This document shows, one piece after another, positions 25,437 to 34,045 of a stretch of DNA of 64,000 nt. Position 1 is the stretch's first letter, and each line of letters begins with the position of its first letter. The notes below the pieces were generated by a model. It was not told the DNA's origin. It made no database searches and saw only the letters and a program-made list of their open reading frames with translations. The DNA comes from JAJECS01 sp965243625. Its GTDB lineage: Bacteria > Chloroflexota > UBA11872. The stretch covers positions 1,550,001 through 1,614,000 of the forward strand of contig CBDEVI010000002.1 in the NCBI GenBank assembly GCA_965243625.1, written 5' to 3'. Both the position numbers and the translations under genes were made by a program.

Positions 25437-27362
25437 ATGGGACGAGCAGTTGAATCTGGAATGACGCGTCGGCAATTGCTGCGCGCCGCCATGCTGGGCG
25501 GTGGATCCGCCACGTTGGCCGCCATTCTGGCCGCGTGCGGCGAGGCCGAGGTCGTCGAGAAGACGGTGACGGTGACGGTCACCGAAGTCAAAGAGGTGGT
25601 GAAGGAAGTCCCGGTCGAGACGGTCGTCACCAAGGAGGTGATCAAAGAAGTCCCGGTCGAGACGGTCGTCACCAAGGAGGTCATCAAGGAAGTCCCGGTC
25701 GAGACCATCAAAGAGGTCGAGGTCGAGAAGGTTGTCGAGAAGGAAGTCATCCGCGAGGTCGAAGTCCAAAAGGTCGTCACCCGCGAGGTCGAGCGGCCCG
25801 TTGACGTTCGTCGCGGCGGCACCCTGATCTTGCGCCACACGCGGGACCCACAGGTCGGCGGGATCGAGGGGCCACAGGCTCTGGCCGAAGTCGACAAGAG
25901 CATCGCCTTCATGATTTCCGAGACGATGCTCAAGTTCGATTTCGAGAAGGTCGAGCCCGTGCCCTGGCTGGCCGAGGCCTTCGAGATCTCGCCCGACGGC
26001 ACGTTCATCGACCTGACGATCCGCAGCGGCATCAAGTTCCAGGACGGCACCGACTTCGACGCGGATGCCGCCGTCTTCAACCTGAACCGCGTCTTCGACG
26101 CCGACCATCCGTTCCACGGAACCGGCGTGTATCCCTACACGAACTGGGCCTTGCTCAGCCACGCCGAAAAGGTGAGCAGCGATGTCGTGCGGGTGTTTTC
26201 GGGACTCGACGCCGATCCGATTCTCCACTGGCGGCTGACGACCGAGGCCACCTACATGACGAGCCCGGCGGCCATCGAGCAGTTTGGCGAAGACATCGAT
26301 CTCAACCCCGTGGGTACCGGGCCGTTCAAGTTCGACGCCTTCGAGCCGGGCGTTCAGCTGAGCCTGGTCCGTAACGAGGACTACTGGAACCCGGACAACG
26401 CACCGTTTCTCGACAAGGTCATCTACCGCATCATTCCCGACGCCCAGGCGGCGGCCGCCGAGTTCCGGGCGGGGAACCTCGATGTATTCCCGTTTGCACT
26501 CACGCCGGACATCCTGGAGCTCAGGGATGACGCCAAGTTCCGGCTGCAGCTGTTCGCCACGAACACCTACTTCTACCTGTCGGCCAACAACGCCATCGAT
26601 CCGTTCGACAACCCGGAGTTCCGCAAGGCGCTGGCCCATGCGTACGACTGGAAGACCCGGATCAAGGAGTTGGAACCGTTCAACGACTACCTGCCCACGC
26701 CGTGGTACCCACACGGCTTTGCCTACAACGGGGACGTGCCGACCTACGAGTACAACCCGGAGAAGTCCCGGCAGATCCTGGAGGACCTTGGCTGGAAGCT
26801 GGGCGCCGACGGCGTACGAGTTCGCGAGAGCGACGGCAAGCGCGCCAGCTTCACCATTGCCGCCTGGCTGGCGGCCGGCACGCCGGTGGACGACAACCGC
26901 CTCTTCATGCAACAGAACCTGAAGGACATCGGGATCGAGACGGAGTTCTGGATCATGGACCCGTCGGTGGTGTTCGACGATGTGGAAGGCATCCGGAACC
27001 CCGACAAGCTCGAGCTCTACCCGCTGGGCTGGAACACGGCCCTGCCGGACCCGAGTTTTCTGCTGGACCCGACGTACCTCTGCGAGGAACGTCCGCCGGC
27101 CGAGAAGGCGGGCGCCGGCTGGAACTTCGCGCAATTCTGCGATGCGCGGGTGGACGAGCTCTTGACGCAAGCTCGCAAGGACATGAATCCGGAGACCCGC
27201 GCCGCCGCCTACCGCGAGGTTCAGCAGATCATTGCCGAGGGCGCGATCATGCAATGGGGCGTGCTCAGCCGATTCCCGGTGCTGATCAAGTCCGACGTGC
27301 ACGGTCTCTTCTACCGACCCTATCGGGTCAACGAACTCGAGCGCGTCTGGCTCGATCGGTAG
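25437..27362 (+). CDS. Oligopeptide ABC transporter substrate-binding lipoprotein (SBP family 5)
   Basis: About 641 residues. The signal has TRRQLLRAAMLGG (twin-arginine-like) and lipobox ILAAC, so Cys34 would carry lipid. Residues about 37-125 are a Val/Glu/Lys linker built from repeats such as KEVPVETVVTKEVI, typical in my knowledge of Chloroflexota binding proteins. The SBP_bac_5 domain follows, with RGGTLILRH, WLAEAFEISPDGTFIDL, KFQDGTDFDADAAVFNLNR and NPVGTGPFKFDAF. I chose the ATG at 25437 because AGAGGGAGGA lies just before it. It captures peptides or similar ligands outside the membrane for the permeases at 27545 and 28500. A hairpin after the gene suggests the binding protein is made in excess. 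Confidence 0.92.
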   Translation: MGRAVESGMTRRQLLRAAMLGGGSATLAAILAACGEAEVVEKTVTVTVTEVKEVVKEVPVETVVTKEVIKEVPVETVVTKEVIKEVPVETIKEVEVEKVVEKEVIREVEVQKVVTREVERPVDVRRGGTLILRHTRDPQVGGIEGPQALAEVDKSIAFMISETMLKFDFEKVEPVPWLAEAFEISPDGTFIDLTIRSGIKFQDGTDFDADAAVFNLNRVFDADHPFHGTGVYPYTNWALLSHAEKVSSDVVRVFSGLDADPILHWRLTTEATYMTSPAAIEQFGEDIDLNPVGTGPFKFDAFEPGVQLSLVRNEDYWNPDNAPFLDKVIYRIIPDAQAAAAEFRAGNLDVFPFALTPDILELRDDAKFRLQLFATNTYFYLSANNAIDPFDNPEFRKALAHAYDWKTRIKELEPFNDYLPTPWYPHGFAYNGDVPTYEYNPEKSRQILEDLGWKLGADGVRVRESDGKRASFTIAAWLAAGTPVDDNRLFMQQNLKDIGIETEFWIMDPSVVFDDVEGIRNPDKLELYPLGWNTALPDPSFLLDPTYLCEERPPAEKAGAGWNFAQFCDARVDELLTQARKDMNPETRAAAYREVQQIIAEGAIMQWGVLSRFPVLIKSDVHGLFYRPYRVNELERVWLDR

Positions 27363-27411
27363 CCCATCCCCGTCCTCGCCTGGGAGGCCAGCCCCCCGTT
27401 GTGACTCTCTC

Positions 27412-27430
27412 GGGACCCTTCGGGGGTCCC
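27412..27430 (+). terminator. Attenuator hairpin between binding protein and permease genes
   Basis: GGGACCC (27412-27418) and GGGTCCC (27424-27430) form a 7-bp stem with a TTCGG loop, extendable by flanking CTC/GAG. It lies about 50 bases after the binding-protein stop and 115 bases before the permease start, with no T-run. Such hairpins commonly protect the upstream message and lower expression of the permeases. Confidence 0.5.
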
Positions 27431-27544
27431 CGGGAGGGCGCGGGGACGAACGGTTGGGATTTGTCGAGGGTGAGGTATGGCTCGGTCGCAACGCCCGGGA
27501 TGCACGCGCCGGTCGCGGTGCGGCCGGCGGGACGCTGACGGTCG

Positions 27545-28513
27545 ATGACAGGCTTTCTGCTGCGACGCCTCGGAGCCTCGCTCTTGGTCATCGTCGGCGG
27601 CAGCATCCTGGTCTTCGGCGCCTTGCGAGCAATTCCCGGAGATCCCATCCAGCTGATGCTGGGGACCCAGGGCGTGACCAATCCCGAATTGGTCGCCAGG
27701 TACACCGAGCGCTTCGGACTCGATCTGCCGGCGCCCGTGCAGTATCTGTACTGGGTGGGGCAGCTGGTCCGCGGCGACCTCGGAGACTCAATCGTCCAAC
27801 CGCAATCCGTCGGGGAATTCATGCGCATGCGGGCGATCAATACGGCGGTCCTGGGCGCAACCGCCTGGGTCATCGCCGTCCTGGGCGGAACCGGAATCGG
27901 CATCGTCGCCGCCCTGCTCGTGCATCGCCGCATGTGGGTGGCGGACTATGCGCTGTCTGGCTTCTCGGTGGTCATGATTAGCATTCCGTCGTTCTCGCTC
28001 GCGCTGATCCTGATGATCATCTTCGGGGTCAATCTCGGGTGGCTGCCCGTGCTGGGCATGCAATCGGTCGAGGATTCCGGCCTCCTCGACCGGCTGCGAC
28101 ACCTGGTGCTGCCGGCGGTGACGCTGGCCACCGTGCCCGGATTCGTGCTCGGGCGCATCGTTAAGGCCGCGATCACCGACGCCCTGCTCGGCGACTATGC
28201 GCGCACCGCCTATGCGAAAGGCCTGTCCGAGCGCCGCGTATTCCTGGTCCACGTGCTGCGCAACGCCATGGTGCCCATCGTCACCAACACCGGGCTGATG
28301 TTTGGCGGTTTCCTCTCCGGATCGGTGCTGGTGGAGTTCATGTTCGCGTGGCCGGGTCTTGGGCGGGGGCTGGTGAACGCCATCCTCGCCAGGGACTTTC
28401 CGATCGTGCAGGGCATCACGCTGCTCATCCTCGTGATCTTCACCGTCGTCAATCTCCTCGTCGACCTCTCCTACGGCCTCATCGATCCCAGGATTCGCTA
28501 TGCGCGGGACTGA
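27545..28513 (+). CDS. Peptide ABC transporter permease, DppB-type
   Basis: A 322-residue inner-membrane permease. The N-terminus MTGFLLRRLGASLLVIVGGS and the loop with RAIPGDP and ERFGLDLPAPVQYLYW are typical of DppB/OppB. Six hydrophobic helices are visible. The cytoplasmic EAA loop reads RTAYAKGLSERRVFLVHVLR (28201 onwards), which docks on the ATPases. The next permease start overlaps its end by 14 bases. It forms the channel with the protein at 28500 and is driven by the ATPases at 31837 and 32874. Confidence 0.92.
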   Translation: MTGFLLRRLGASLLVIVGGSILVFGALRAIPGDPIQLMLGTQGVTNPELVARYTERFGLDLPAPVQYLYWVGQLVRGDLGDSIVQPQSVGEFMRMRAINTAVLGATAWVIAVLGGTGIGIVAALLVHRRMWVADYALSGFSVVMISIPSFSLALILMIIFGVNLGWLPVLGMQSVEDSGLLDRLRHLVLPAVTLATVPGFVLGRIVKAAITDALLGDYARTAYAKGLSERRVFLVHVLRNAMVPIVTNTGLMFGGFLSGSVLVEFMFAWPGLGRGLVNAILARDFPIVQGITLLILVIFTVVNLLVDLSYGLIDPRIRYARD

Positions 28514-29405
28514 GCCGCTGGACGCGGCGCTGAACGCCGGCAACCGCGTCAGGGGGCCGGGAGCCGGTCGCACCGCCGCCATTGCCGCGTGGGTCGGCGC
28601 GAACCGATGGATCTCGGTCCTGCTGGTCATTGCCGTGGCGATGATGGTGTTCGCGATCGTCGCCCCCTGGATCGCGCCGGGCGACCCAACGGAGGTCGTG
28701 CTATCGCAGCGATACCTGCCGCTGTGGTCGGAAGGGCACGCGATGGGAACCGACCACCTGGGCCGCGACTACCTCAGCCGGCTGATCGTCGGCGGGCAAC
28801 TTTCGATCATGGCCGGGCTCATCCCGGCGTTCGGAGCGATGGTCGCCGGCCTGGTCATCGGCATGACGAGCGGCTACTTCGGAGGCTGGGTGGATTCGGT
28901 GCTCATGCGGATCATCGACGTGCTGCTCGCATTTCCGTTTTTGTTGCTGGTGATCCTCATGGTCGCCGTGCTGGGCACGGACATTCGAAACGCCATGATC
29001 GCCCTGATGATCGGCGGCACACCAGGAACGGCCCGGACCCTGCGCAGCCTGGTGCTCTCAATCAAGCAGCGCCCGTTTGTCGAGGCGGCGGAGGTGTCGG
29101 GGCTGGGCGGCTGGCGGGTCATCCGGTACGAGATCTTTCCGAACGTGCTGCCGCTGGCGGTGGCGCTCATGACGATCCAGATGAGCTGGATGATCGTGGC
29201 GATCGCCGGGCTCAGTTTCCTCGGTTTGGGCGTCAGGCCGCCGGACGCGGACTGGGGCACGCTCATCGCCGAAGCGCGCGGCCACATTTTCCGGGCCCCA
29301 TATCTGGCGCTGATTCCGAGCGTGCTGGTGGCGTTGGTTTCGTTTGTGTTCTTCGTGCTGGGGGACGCCCTGCAACGGACGCTGGGCGAGGAACGAGTTC
29401 GGTAG
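28500..29405 (+). CDS. Peptide ABC transporter permease, DppC-type
   Basis: A 301-residue permease, second half of the channel. It has an N-terminal cytoplasmic stretch, TM1 at about 38-60, then DHLGRDYLSRLIVGGQLSI, a hallmark of the DppC family, and further helices. The EAA loop reads EAAEVSGLGGWRVIRYEIFP. It overlaps the DppB-type gene by 14 bases, which implies translational coupling. About 80 bases separate it from the M20 peptidase gene. Confidence 0.92.
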   Translation: MRGTEPLDAALNAGNRVRGPGAGRTAAIAAWVGANRWISVLLVIAVAMMVFAIVAPWIAPGDPTEVVLSQRYLPLWSEGHAMGTDHLGRDYLSRLIVGGQLSIMAGLIPAFGAMVAGLVIGMTSGYFGGWVDSVLMRIIDVLLAFPFLLLVILMVAVLGTDIRNAMIALMIGGTPGTARTLRSLVLSIKQRPFVEAAEVSGLGGWRVIRYEIFPNVLPLAVALMTIQMSWMIVAIAGLSFLGLGVRPPDADWGTLIAEARGHIFRAPYLALIPSVLVALVSFVFFVLGDALQRTLGEERVR

Positions 29406-29483
29406 GCCTCGAATCCGGGACCGAGGCCCTACGGGAAGGTTGGCAGCGAAGGTGAATCCGCTGGCGGGAGGAGGCGTCGGGAA

Positions 29484-30779
29484 ATGAGCAACCGATCGCG
29501 CGCGGCGGTGCGTCAGGCGACGCTCGAACGCGTCGAGGCCACGCACGCCGAGACCATCGGCCTGCTGGGCGAGTTGCTGTCCATCCCGAGCCCGACAGGC
29601 TCGGAAGCCGCCGCCCAGGCCTGGGTAGCCGAGCAATTTGCGGAGCTCGGCCTGGACGTCGACGTGTTCGATTGCGACCCGGAGGCGCTGGCGTCGCTGC
29701 CGGGTTGGACGCCGTCCAAGTGGCCCTACGAGAACCGTCCGAACGTCGTGGGCGTCTGGAAAGGCAGCGGGGGCGGCCGCTCGCTGATCCTCAACGCGCA
29801 CATCGACACCGTCCCGGCCGATCCCGTCGAGCTTTGGACCCACGATCCCTGGGGAGCGACGATCGTGGGCGACCGCATGTACGCGCGCGGCGCCATCGAC
29901 GACAAGGGCGGGATCGTTGACATCCTGGCCGCCGTGCGCGCGCTGCAGGAGGCGGGATTCGAGCCGGCGGGCGACATCATTCTGCAAAGCGCCATCGACG
30001 AAGAGGCCGCCGCCAACGGCACGCTGGCTTGCATGGCGCGCGGATACACCGCGGATGCGGCCTGGATGGTCGACGGCTCCCCGCTGGGTCGCGCCTACAC
30101 CAACCATTCAGGGCAGGTGCAATTCGTCATTCGCGTCTATGGCAGCGGCGGATCGCCGGTGCGGTGGGATCGAGAGACCGACGCCATTCACCTGGCCATG
30201 CAAGCGGCCGAGGCGCTTCGCGGACTGCGGGACCGGAAACGCGCCGCGCCGCTTCCCGGCGGCTGGAACGCGATCGAGAACGAGCTTCACTTCTCCGTCG
30301 GTCGCATCCGCGGCGGGGAGTGGTACTCCAACATCCCGGCCAAATGCGAAATCGAGTGCTGCATGGCCTTCAACCCCCCGGACTCGCTGGCGTCGATTCG
30401 GCGGGAGATTCGGCAAACCATCGACGAGTTCGCTCACCAAGACCCGTGGCTGCGCGGCCATCCGCCCGAGATCGAGTTCGAAGGGCTGGCGACCGAACCG
30501 GTCTGGCTGCTGCGCGAGGACGACCCCTTCTACCGGACCTTCGCCCGTGTGCACGAGGAGATCGCCGGCATCCCCGTGCGCTGGATCACCGTCAACGCCT
30601 GGTGCGACATCCGGCATTTCAGCTTCCACAAGTACACGCCGGCGTTGATTCTGGGCCCCGGCAGCGGCGGCGGGGCTCACGCTCCGGATGAATACATCGA
30701 GCTGCCGAGCATGGTGCCGGTGATCCAGTTCGTAGCAGCCATGGCCATGGAATGGTGCGGAAGCGAGGTGCAGGCATGA
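29484..30779 (+). CDS. M20-family zinc peptidase (ArgE/DapE-like)
   Basis: A 431-residue metallohydrolase. Metal and catalytic motifs are clear: HIDTV (His106, Asp108), GAIDDKGG with bridging Asp139, and IDEEAAANG with Glu173/Glu174. A lid/dimerisation domain lies between about 190 and 310, and HAPDEYIELP near the C-terminus supplies the last metal His. No signal peptide, so it is cytoplasmic. The gene has a strong GGAGGAGG site and sits inside the peptide importer operon, so the likely role is hydrolysis of imported peptides or N-acyl amino acids. The exact substrate is unknown. Its stop overlaps the next start by four bases (ATGA). Confidence 0.9.
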   Translation: MSNRSRAAVRQATLERVEATHAETIGLLGELLSIPSPTGSEAAAQAWVAEQFAELGLDVDVFDCDPEALASLPGWTPSKWPYENRPNVVGVWKGSGGGRSLILNAHIDTVPADPVELWTHDPWGATIVGDRMYARGAIDDKGGIVDILAAVRALQEAGFEPAGDIILQSAIDEEAAANGTLACMARGYTADAAWMVDGSPLGRAYTNHSGQVQFVIRVYGSGGSPVRWDRETDAIHLAMQAAEALRGLRDRKRAAPLPGGWNAIENELHFSVGRIRGGEWYSNIPAKCEIECCMAFNPPDSLASIRREIRQTIDEFAHQDPWLRGHPPEIEFEGLATEPVWLLREDDPFYRTFARVHEEIAGIPVRWITVNAWCDIRHFSFHKYTPALILGPGSGGGAHAPDEYIELPSMVPVIQFVAAMAMEWCGSEVQA

Positions 30780-31810
30780 CTCCAGTGATCGACACGCACG
30801 CCCATCTCATCGACCGGCAGGAGCCCGGCTACGAAGGGGTGGCCCACAAGTGGGGCGGCGCGCGTTGGGGCGGGGGCGTTGACGACCTGCTCGAGCAGAT
30901 GGACCACGCCGGCATCGACTACGCCTGCCTGCTCACGTCCACGATCATCGACGTGATGGAGCATTTTCATCCCGACGTCCGCGACGACATCCTGGTCAGC
31001 TTCGATCCATTCATCAACAAGGCGTGCTATTGGCGGGACTGGGCGGCGCACAAAGATCGCTTCTTCCTGTTTGCCGACTCCATCGATCCGCGCGTGCCGG
31101 GCTACGTGGAACGGGCGGCGCGCGACCTGGACAACGGCGCGACCGGTCTCAAGATCCTGCCCGCATTCACCAACTCGACCATCGACGAGCCGGGGTGGCG
31201 TCCCATCTTCGAACTGATGTCCGACCGGCAAGTGCCGTGCATCATCGATCTCTCCTATTGGTACCTGCACTTCCCATGGTTCGCGCCGCGGCTCGTCGGC
31301 AAGTACCGGTCGTTCGCGGAAATCGCCGAGACCGTGCATACGGTGGCGGAGGCGTATCCGGACGTGCGCATGGAGATCACGCACTACGGGACGCCGATTC
31401 TCAGACCGAACGAGCTGAAGAGCATTCAATATGGCGAGGCCGAGCCCAAGTCACTCGCCGGCGGCGAGATTGACTACGAGCTGTTGCAGGGGCCGATCGA
31501 CATGATCGCGCCTCATCCGAACCTGTTCTGCGGACTGTCGGCCTATCAACACGTCATCCCGGCAAGCGAGGAGTATCCCTATCGCAGCGCGCTGCGGATC
31601 GTCGAAGTGCTGACGCAAGGGCTCGGCGCCGACCGGATCATATTTGGCACCGATTGGCCCTATTTGGGGCACGTGGGATACCCGGAGCTCATCAGGTCGA
31701 TTCGCGAGGCGCCGTTCCTCAGCCCCGAGGAGTCGGCCATGATCCTGGGTGGGACCGCGTGCCGGTTCCTGTGGGGAGATGACGCCGATGCGTACCCGCC
31801 GGGACGCTGA
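30776..31810 (+). CDS. Amidohydrolase-2 family metal-dependent hydrolase
   Basis: About 344 residues, a TIM-barrel hydrolase. The N-terminus VIDTHAHL gives the first metal histidines (His8, His10). Later motifs are a central GLKILPAF, MEITHYG with a likely metal His, and FGTDWPYLGHVGYP with the catalytic Asp. I chose the ATG at 30776, which overlaps the peptidase stop (ATGA) and has GCGAGG upstream. A longer GTG-started frame from 30752 would overlap more. The family acts on C-N or C-C bonds (decarboxylases and lactone or amide hydrolases). Next to an M20 peptidase and an importer, breakdown of an imported amide-type compound is plausible but unproven. Confidence 0.88.
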   Translation: MTPVIDTHAHLIDRQEPGYEGVAHKWGGARWGGGVDDLLEQMDHAGIDYACLLTSTIIDVMEHFHPDVRDDILVSFDPFINKACYWRDWAAHKDRFFLFADSIDPRVPGYVERAARDLDNGATGLKILPAFTNSTIDEPGWRPIFELMSDRQVPCIIDLSYWYLHFPWFAPRLVGKYRSFAEIAETVHTVAEAYPDVRMEITHYGTPILRPNELKSIQYGEAEPKSLAGGEIDYELLQGPIDMIAPHPNLFCGLSAYQHVIPASEEYPYRSALRIVEVLTQGLGADRIIFGTDWPYLGHVGYPELIRSIREAPFLSPEESAMILGGTACRFLWGDDADAYPPGR

Positions 31811-31836
31811 GGCTATTGGCGCGGCGAGCTAGCGTG

Positions 31837-32874
31837 ATGCCAGTAGTTGGAAGGCGTGCCGAGACCGACCCAACCTCGGGTACGGCGGCCCGTTCCGCCG
31901 AGCATGCCGGGAATGACTCCGTGCTGCTGCGCGTCGAGAACCTTCGCACGCAATTCCACACAAAGAATGGGCTCGTGCGAGCGGTTAACGGCGTGACGTT
32001 CGCCGTCCGTCGGGGCGAAGTGGTTGGCATTGTCGGCGAGTCGGGCTGCGGCAAGAGCGTTACCGCGCTTTCGATCCTCGGCCTGATCCGCCCGCCGGGC
32101 GAAATCGTGTCCGGACGGGTCCTATTCGAGGGGCAGGACCTGGTCGGCGCATCCAGCGGGATGCTGCGCCAGATTCGGGGCAAGGAGATCGCCATGATCT
32201 TCCAGAACCCGCTGAGCTCGCTCAATCCCGTGCTCACCATCGGATTCCAGATTCAGGAGGCGATCCTCGAACACGATCGCATCGGTCGCCGAGCGGCCCG
32301 GGAGCGCGCCCTGGATTTGCTGCAGCGCGTGGGGATTCCGGAGGCCGAACGCCGCCTGCACCAGTATCCCCACCAGTTCAGCGGCGGCATGGCCCAGCGC
32401 GCCATGATCGCCATGGCCCTGGCCAATCGGCCCAAGCTCCTCATCGCCGACGAACCGACGACCGCGCTGGATGTCACGATCCAGGCCCAGATCATCCGAC
32501 TGCTGCATCGCCTGAGCGGTGAGCTCGGGATGGCCGTCTTGTTCATCACCCACAACATGGGACTGGTGGCGGAGAACTGCCACCAAACGCTGGTGATGTA
32601 CGCGGGCAAGATCGCCGAATCCGGCGCTACCAACGATTTGTTCGCAAGGCCGCTCCACCCGTATACGCAGGCGCTCCTGGCCTGCGTGCCCGAGGTCAAG
32701 GGTGAGCGCCACGATCTCATTCCGCTCGAGGGGTTTCCGCCGGACCTGACGGTCGAAAGCCGCGGCTGCGCATTCGAACCCCGCTGCGCCCAGCGCTTCG
32801 ACCGATGTCCGATCGAGGACCCGGAGCCCCGCGGCGTCGATCCTGGGCACTCGGTTCGCTGCCACCTCTACTGA
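31837..32874 (+). CDS. Peptide ABC transporter ATPase, DppD-type
   Basis: About 345 residues. It has Walker A GESGCGKS, a Q-loop FQNPLSSLNP, signature FSGGMAQR, Walker B LLIADEPTTALD and the H-loop FITHNMG. The C-terminal oligopeptide-transporter extension ends with Cys-rich GCAFEPRCAQRFDRC, which in this family can bind an Fe-S cluster. The start is uncertain: I used ATG 31837, while TTG 31816 and GTG 31834 are in the same frame, and residues before LLRVENLRTQF look like a loose tail. The stop overlaps the next ATPase start by one base. Confidence 0.9.
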   Translation: MPVVGRRAETDPTSGTAARSAEHAGNDSVLLRVENLRTQFHTKNGLVRAVNGVTFAVRRGEVVGIVGESGCGKSVTALSILGLIRPPGEIVSGRVLFEGQDLVGASSGMLRQIRGKEIAMIFQNPLSSLNPVLTIGFQIQEAILEHDRIGRRAARERALDLLQRVGIPEAERRLHQYPHQFSGGMAQRAMIAMALANRPKLLIADEPTTALDVTIQAQIIRLLHRLSGELGMAVLFITHNMGLVAENCHQTLVMYAGKIAESGATNDLFARPLHPYTQALLACVPEVKGERHDLIPLEGFPPDLTVESRGCAFEPRCAQRFDRCPIEDPEPRGVDPGHSVRCHLY

Positions 32875-33845
32875 TGACCGCCGGTCCCGAGCCCCTGCTC
32901 GAGGTTCAAAACGTGGTCAAGGTCTTCGACCTCCCGCACCGAGGCTTCTTCGGGGCGGCACGCCGACTGCGCGCCCTGGCCGGGGTCAGCCTCGACATCT
33001 TTGCCGAAGAGACCCTGGGCTTGGTCGGCGAAAGCGGGTGCGGCAAGACCACGTTGGGCCGCATCATCGTTCGACTTGAAACGGCCACCGAAGGCCGGGT
33101 CCTGTTTCGCGGTCGCGACGTGCGCGCCGGCTCCGGAACCACCAATTCGGCGGATCGGCGGTCGATCCAGATGGTGTTCCAGGACGCGACCGGATCGCTC
33201 AACCCACGTCGCCGCGTGCGCGACATCGTGAGTCTGCCGGTCAAGGCCGGCGCCGTGGTGGCTCCCGGCCTGGTCGATGACCACGTGAGCCAGGTGCTCG
33301 AGGAAGTCGGGCTTCCGAGCGAGCTCGGCGGCCGCTATCCCGGACAGCTGAGCGGCGGTCAGCAGCAGCGGGTGGCGCTGGCGCGCGCCATTGCCCTGGA
33401 GCCCGCCGTGCTCGTCGCCGACGAGCCGCTCTCCGCGCTCGATGTCTCCGTGCAGGCGCAAATCCTGCGGCTGCTGGAGCGCATTCGCGAGCGCCGGCAT
33501 CTCGCCATGCTCTTCGTCTCTCACGACTTGGCGGTCGTGCGGTACCTGTGCGATCGAGTCGCCGTCATGTACCTGGGCCGAATCGTCGAATCGGGGCCGG
33601 TCGACGAGGTGTTCGAGCATCCGCGGCACCCTTACACGGTCGCGCTGCTTTCGGCGGTACCCAGCACCCGCCAGCGGACGGACGTCCCCATTGAGCTGGC
33701 GGGCGAGGTGCCCAGCGCAGCGGACATTCCGCCGGGATGCCCCTTCCATCCGCGGTGCTGGAAGGCACAGGACAAGTGCCGCACGGTGCTGCCTCAGCTC
33801 GATCCGCTCGATCGGGCGCACGTCGCGTGCCATTTCCCGGAGTAG
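32874..33845 (+). CDS. Peptide ABC transporter ATPase, DppF-type
   Basis: About 323 residues, partner ATPase of the gene before it. It shows Walker A GESGCGKTTLGR, FQDATGSLNPRRR, signature LSGGQQQR, Walker B VLVADEPLSALD, H-loop FVSHDLAVV, and the Cys-rich C-terminal GCPFHPRCWKAQDKC. I chose ATG 32874, which shares one base with the preceding TGA; a frame from 32805 would overlap the previous gene by 70 bases. It ends the importer operon that begins with the binding protein at 25437. Confidence 0.92.
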   Translation: MTAGPEPLLEVQNVVKVFDLPHRGFFGAARRLRALAGVSLDIFAEETLGLVGESGCGKTTLGRIIVRLETATEGRVLFRGRDVRAGSGTTNSADRRSIQMVFQDATGSLNPRRRVRDIVSLPVKAGAVVAPGLVDDHVSQVLEEVGLPSELGGRYPGQLSGGQQQRVALARAIALEPAVLVADEPLSALDVSVQAQILRLLERIRERRHLAMLFVSHDLAVVRYLCDRVAVMYLGRIVESGPVDEVFEHPRHPYTVALLSAVPSTRQRTDVPIELAGEVPSAADIPPGCPFHPRCWKAQDKCRTVLPQLDPLDRAHVACHFPE

Positions 33846-34045
33846 GCCGCGAATGGTCTCGACGTCTGAGTCGGAGTCGTCGGCTAACTCGGGCCACGCG
33901 ATCGCGACTCCGCAGGCCTGCGAATCCCGCTGGCGGTCCGTTGGCGTAGTGGCAGTGGGTCTCGCCCAGCCTCATCCCACAGGATCTGGAGATTGAGCAT
34001 GTGGACTAGCGACGTCAATGCCGTGAAGCCCTGGCTCCGGTCCTC

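Noticed and set aside
24684..27491. 935-codon minus-strand open frame over the binding-protein gene
   Set aside because: It is antisense to a well-supported SBP_bac_5 lipoprotein with a strong ribosome site. The translation has no recognisable domain.
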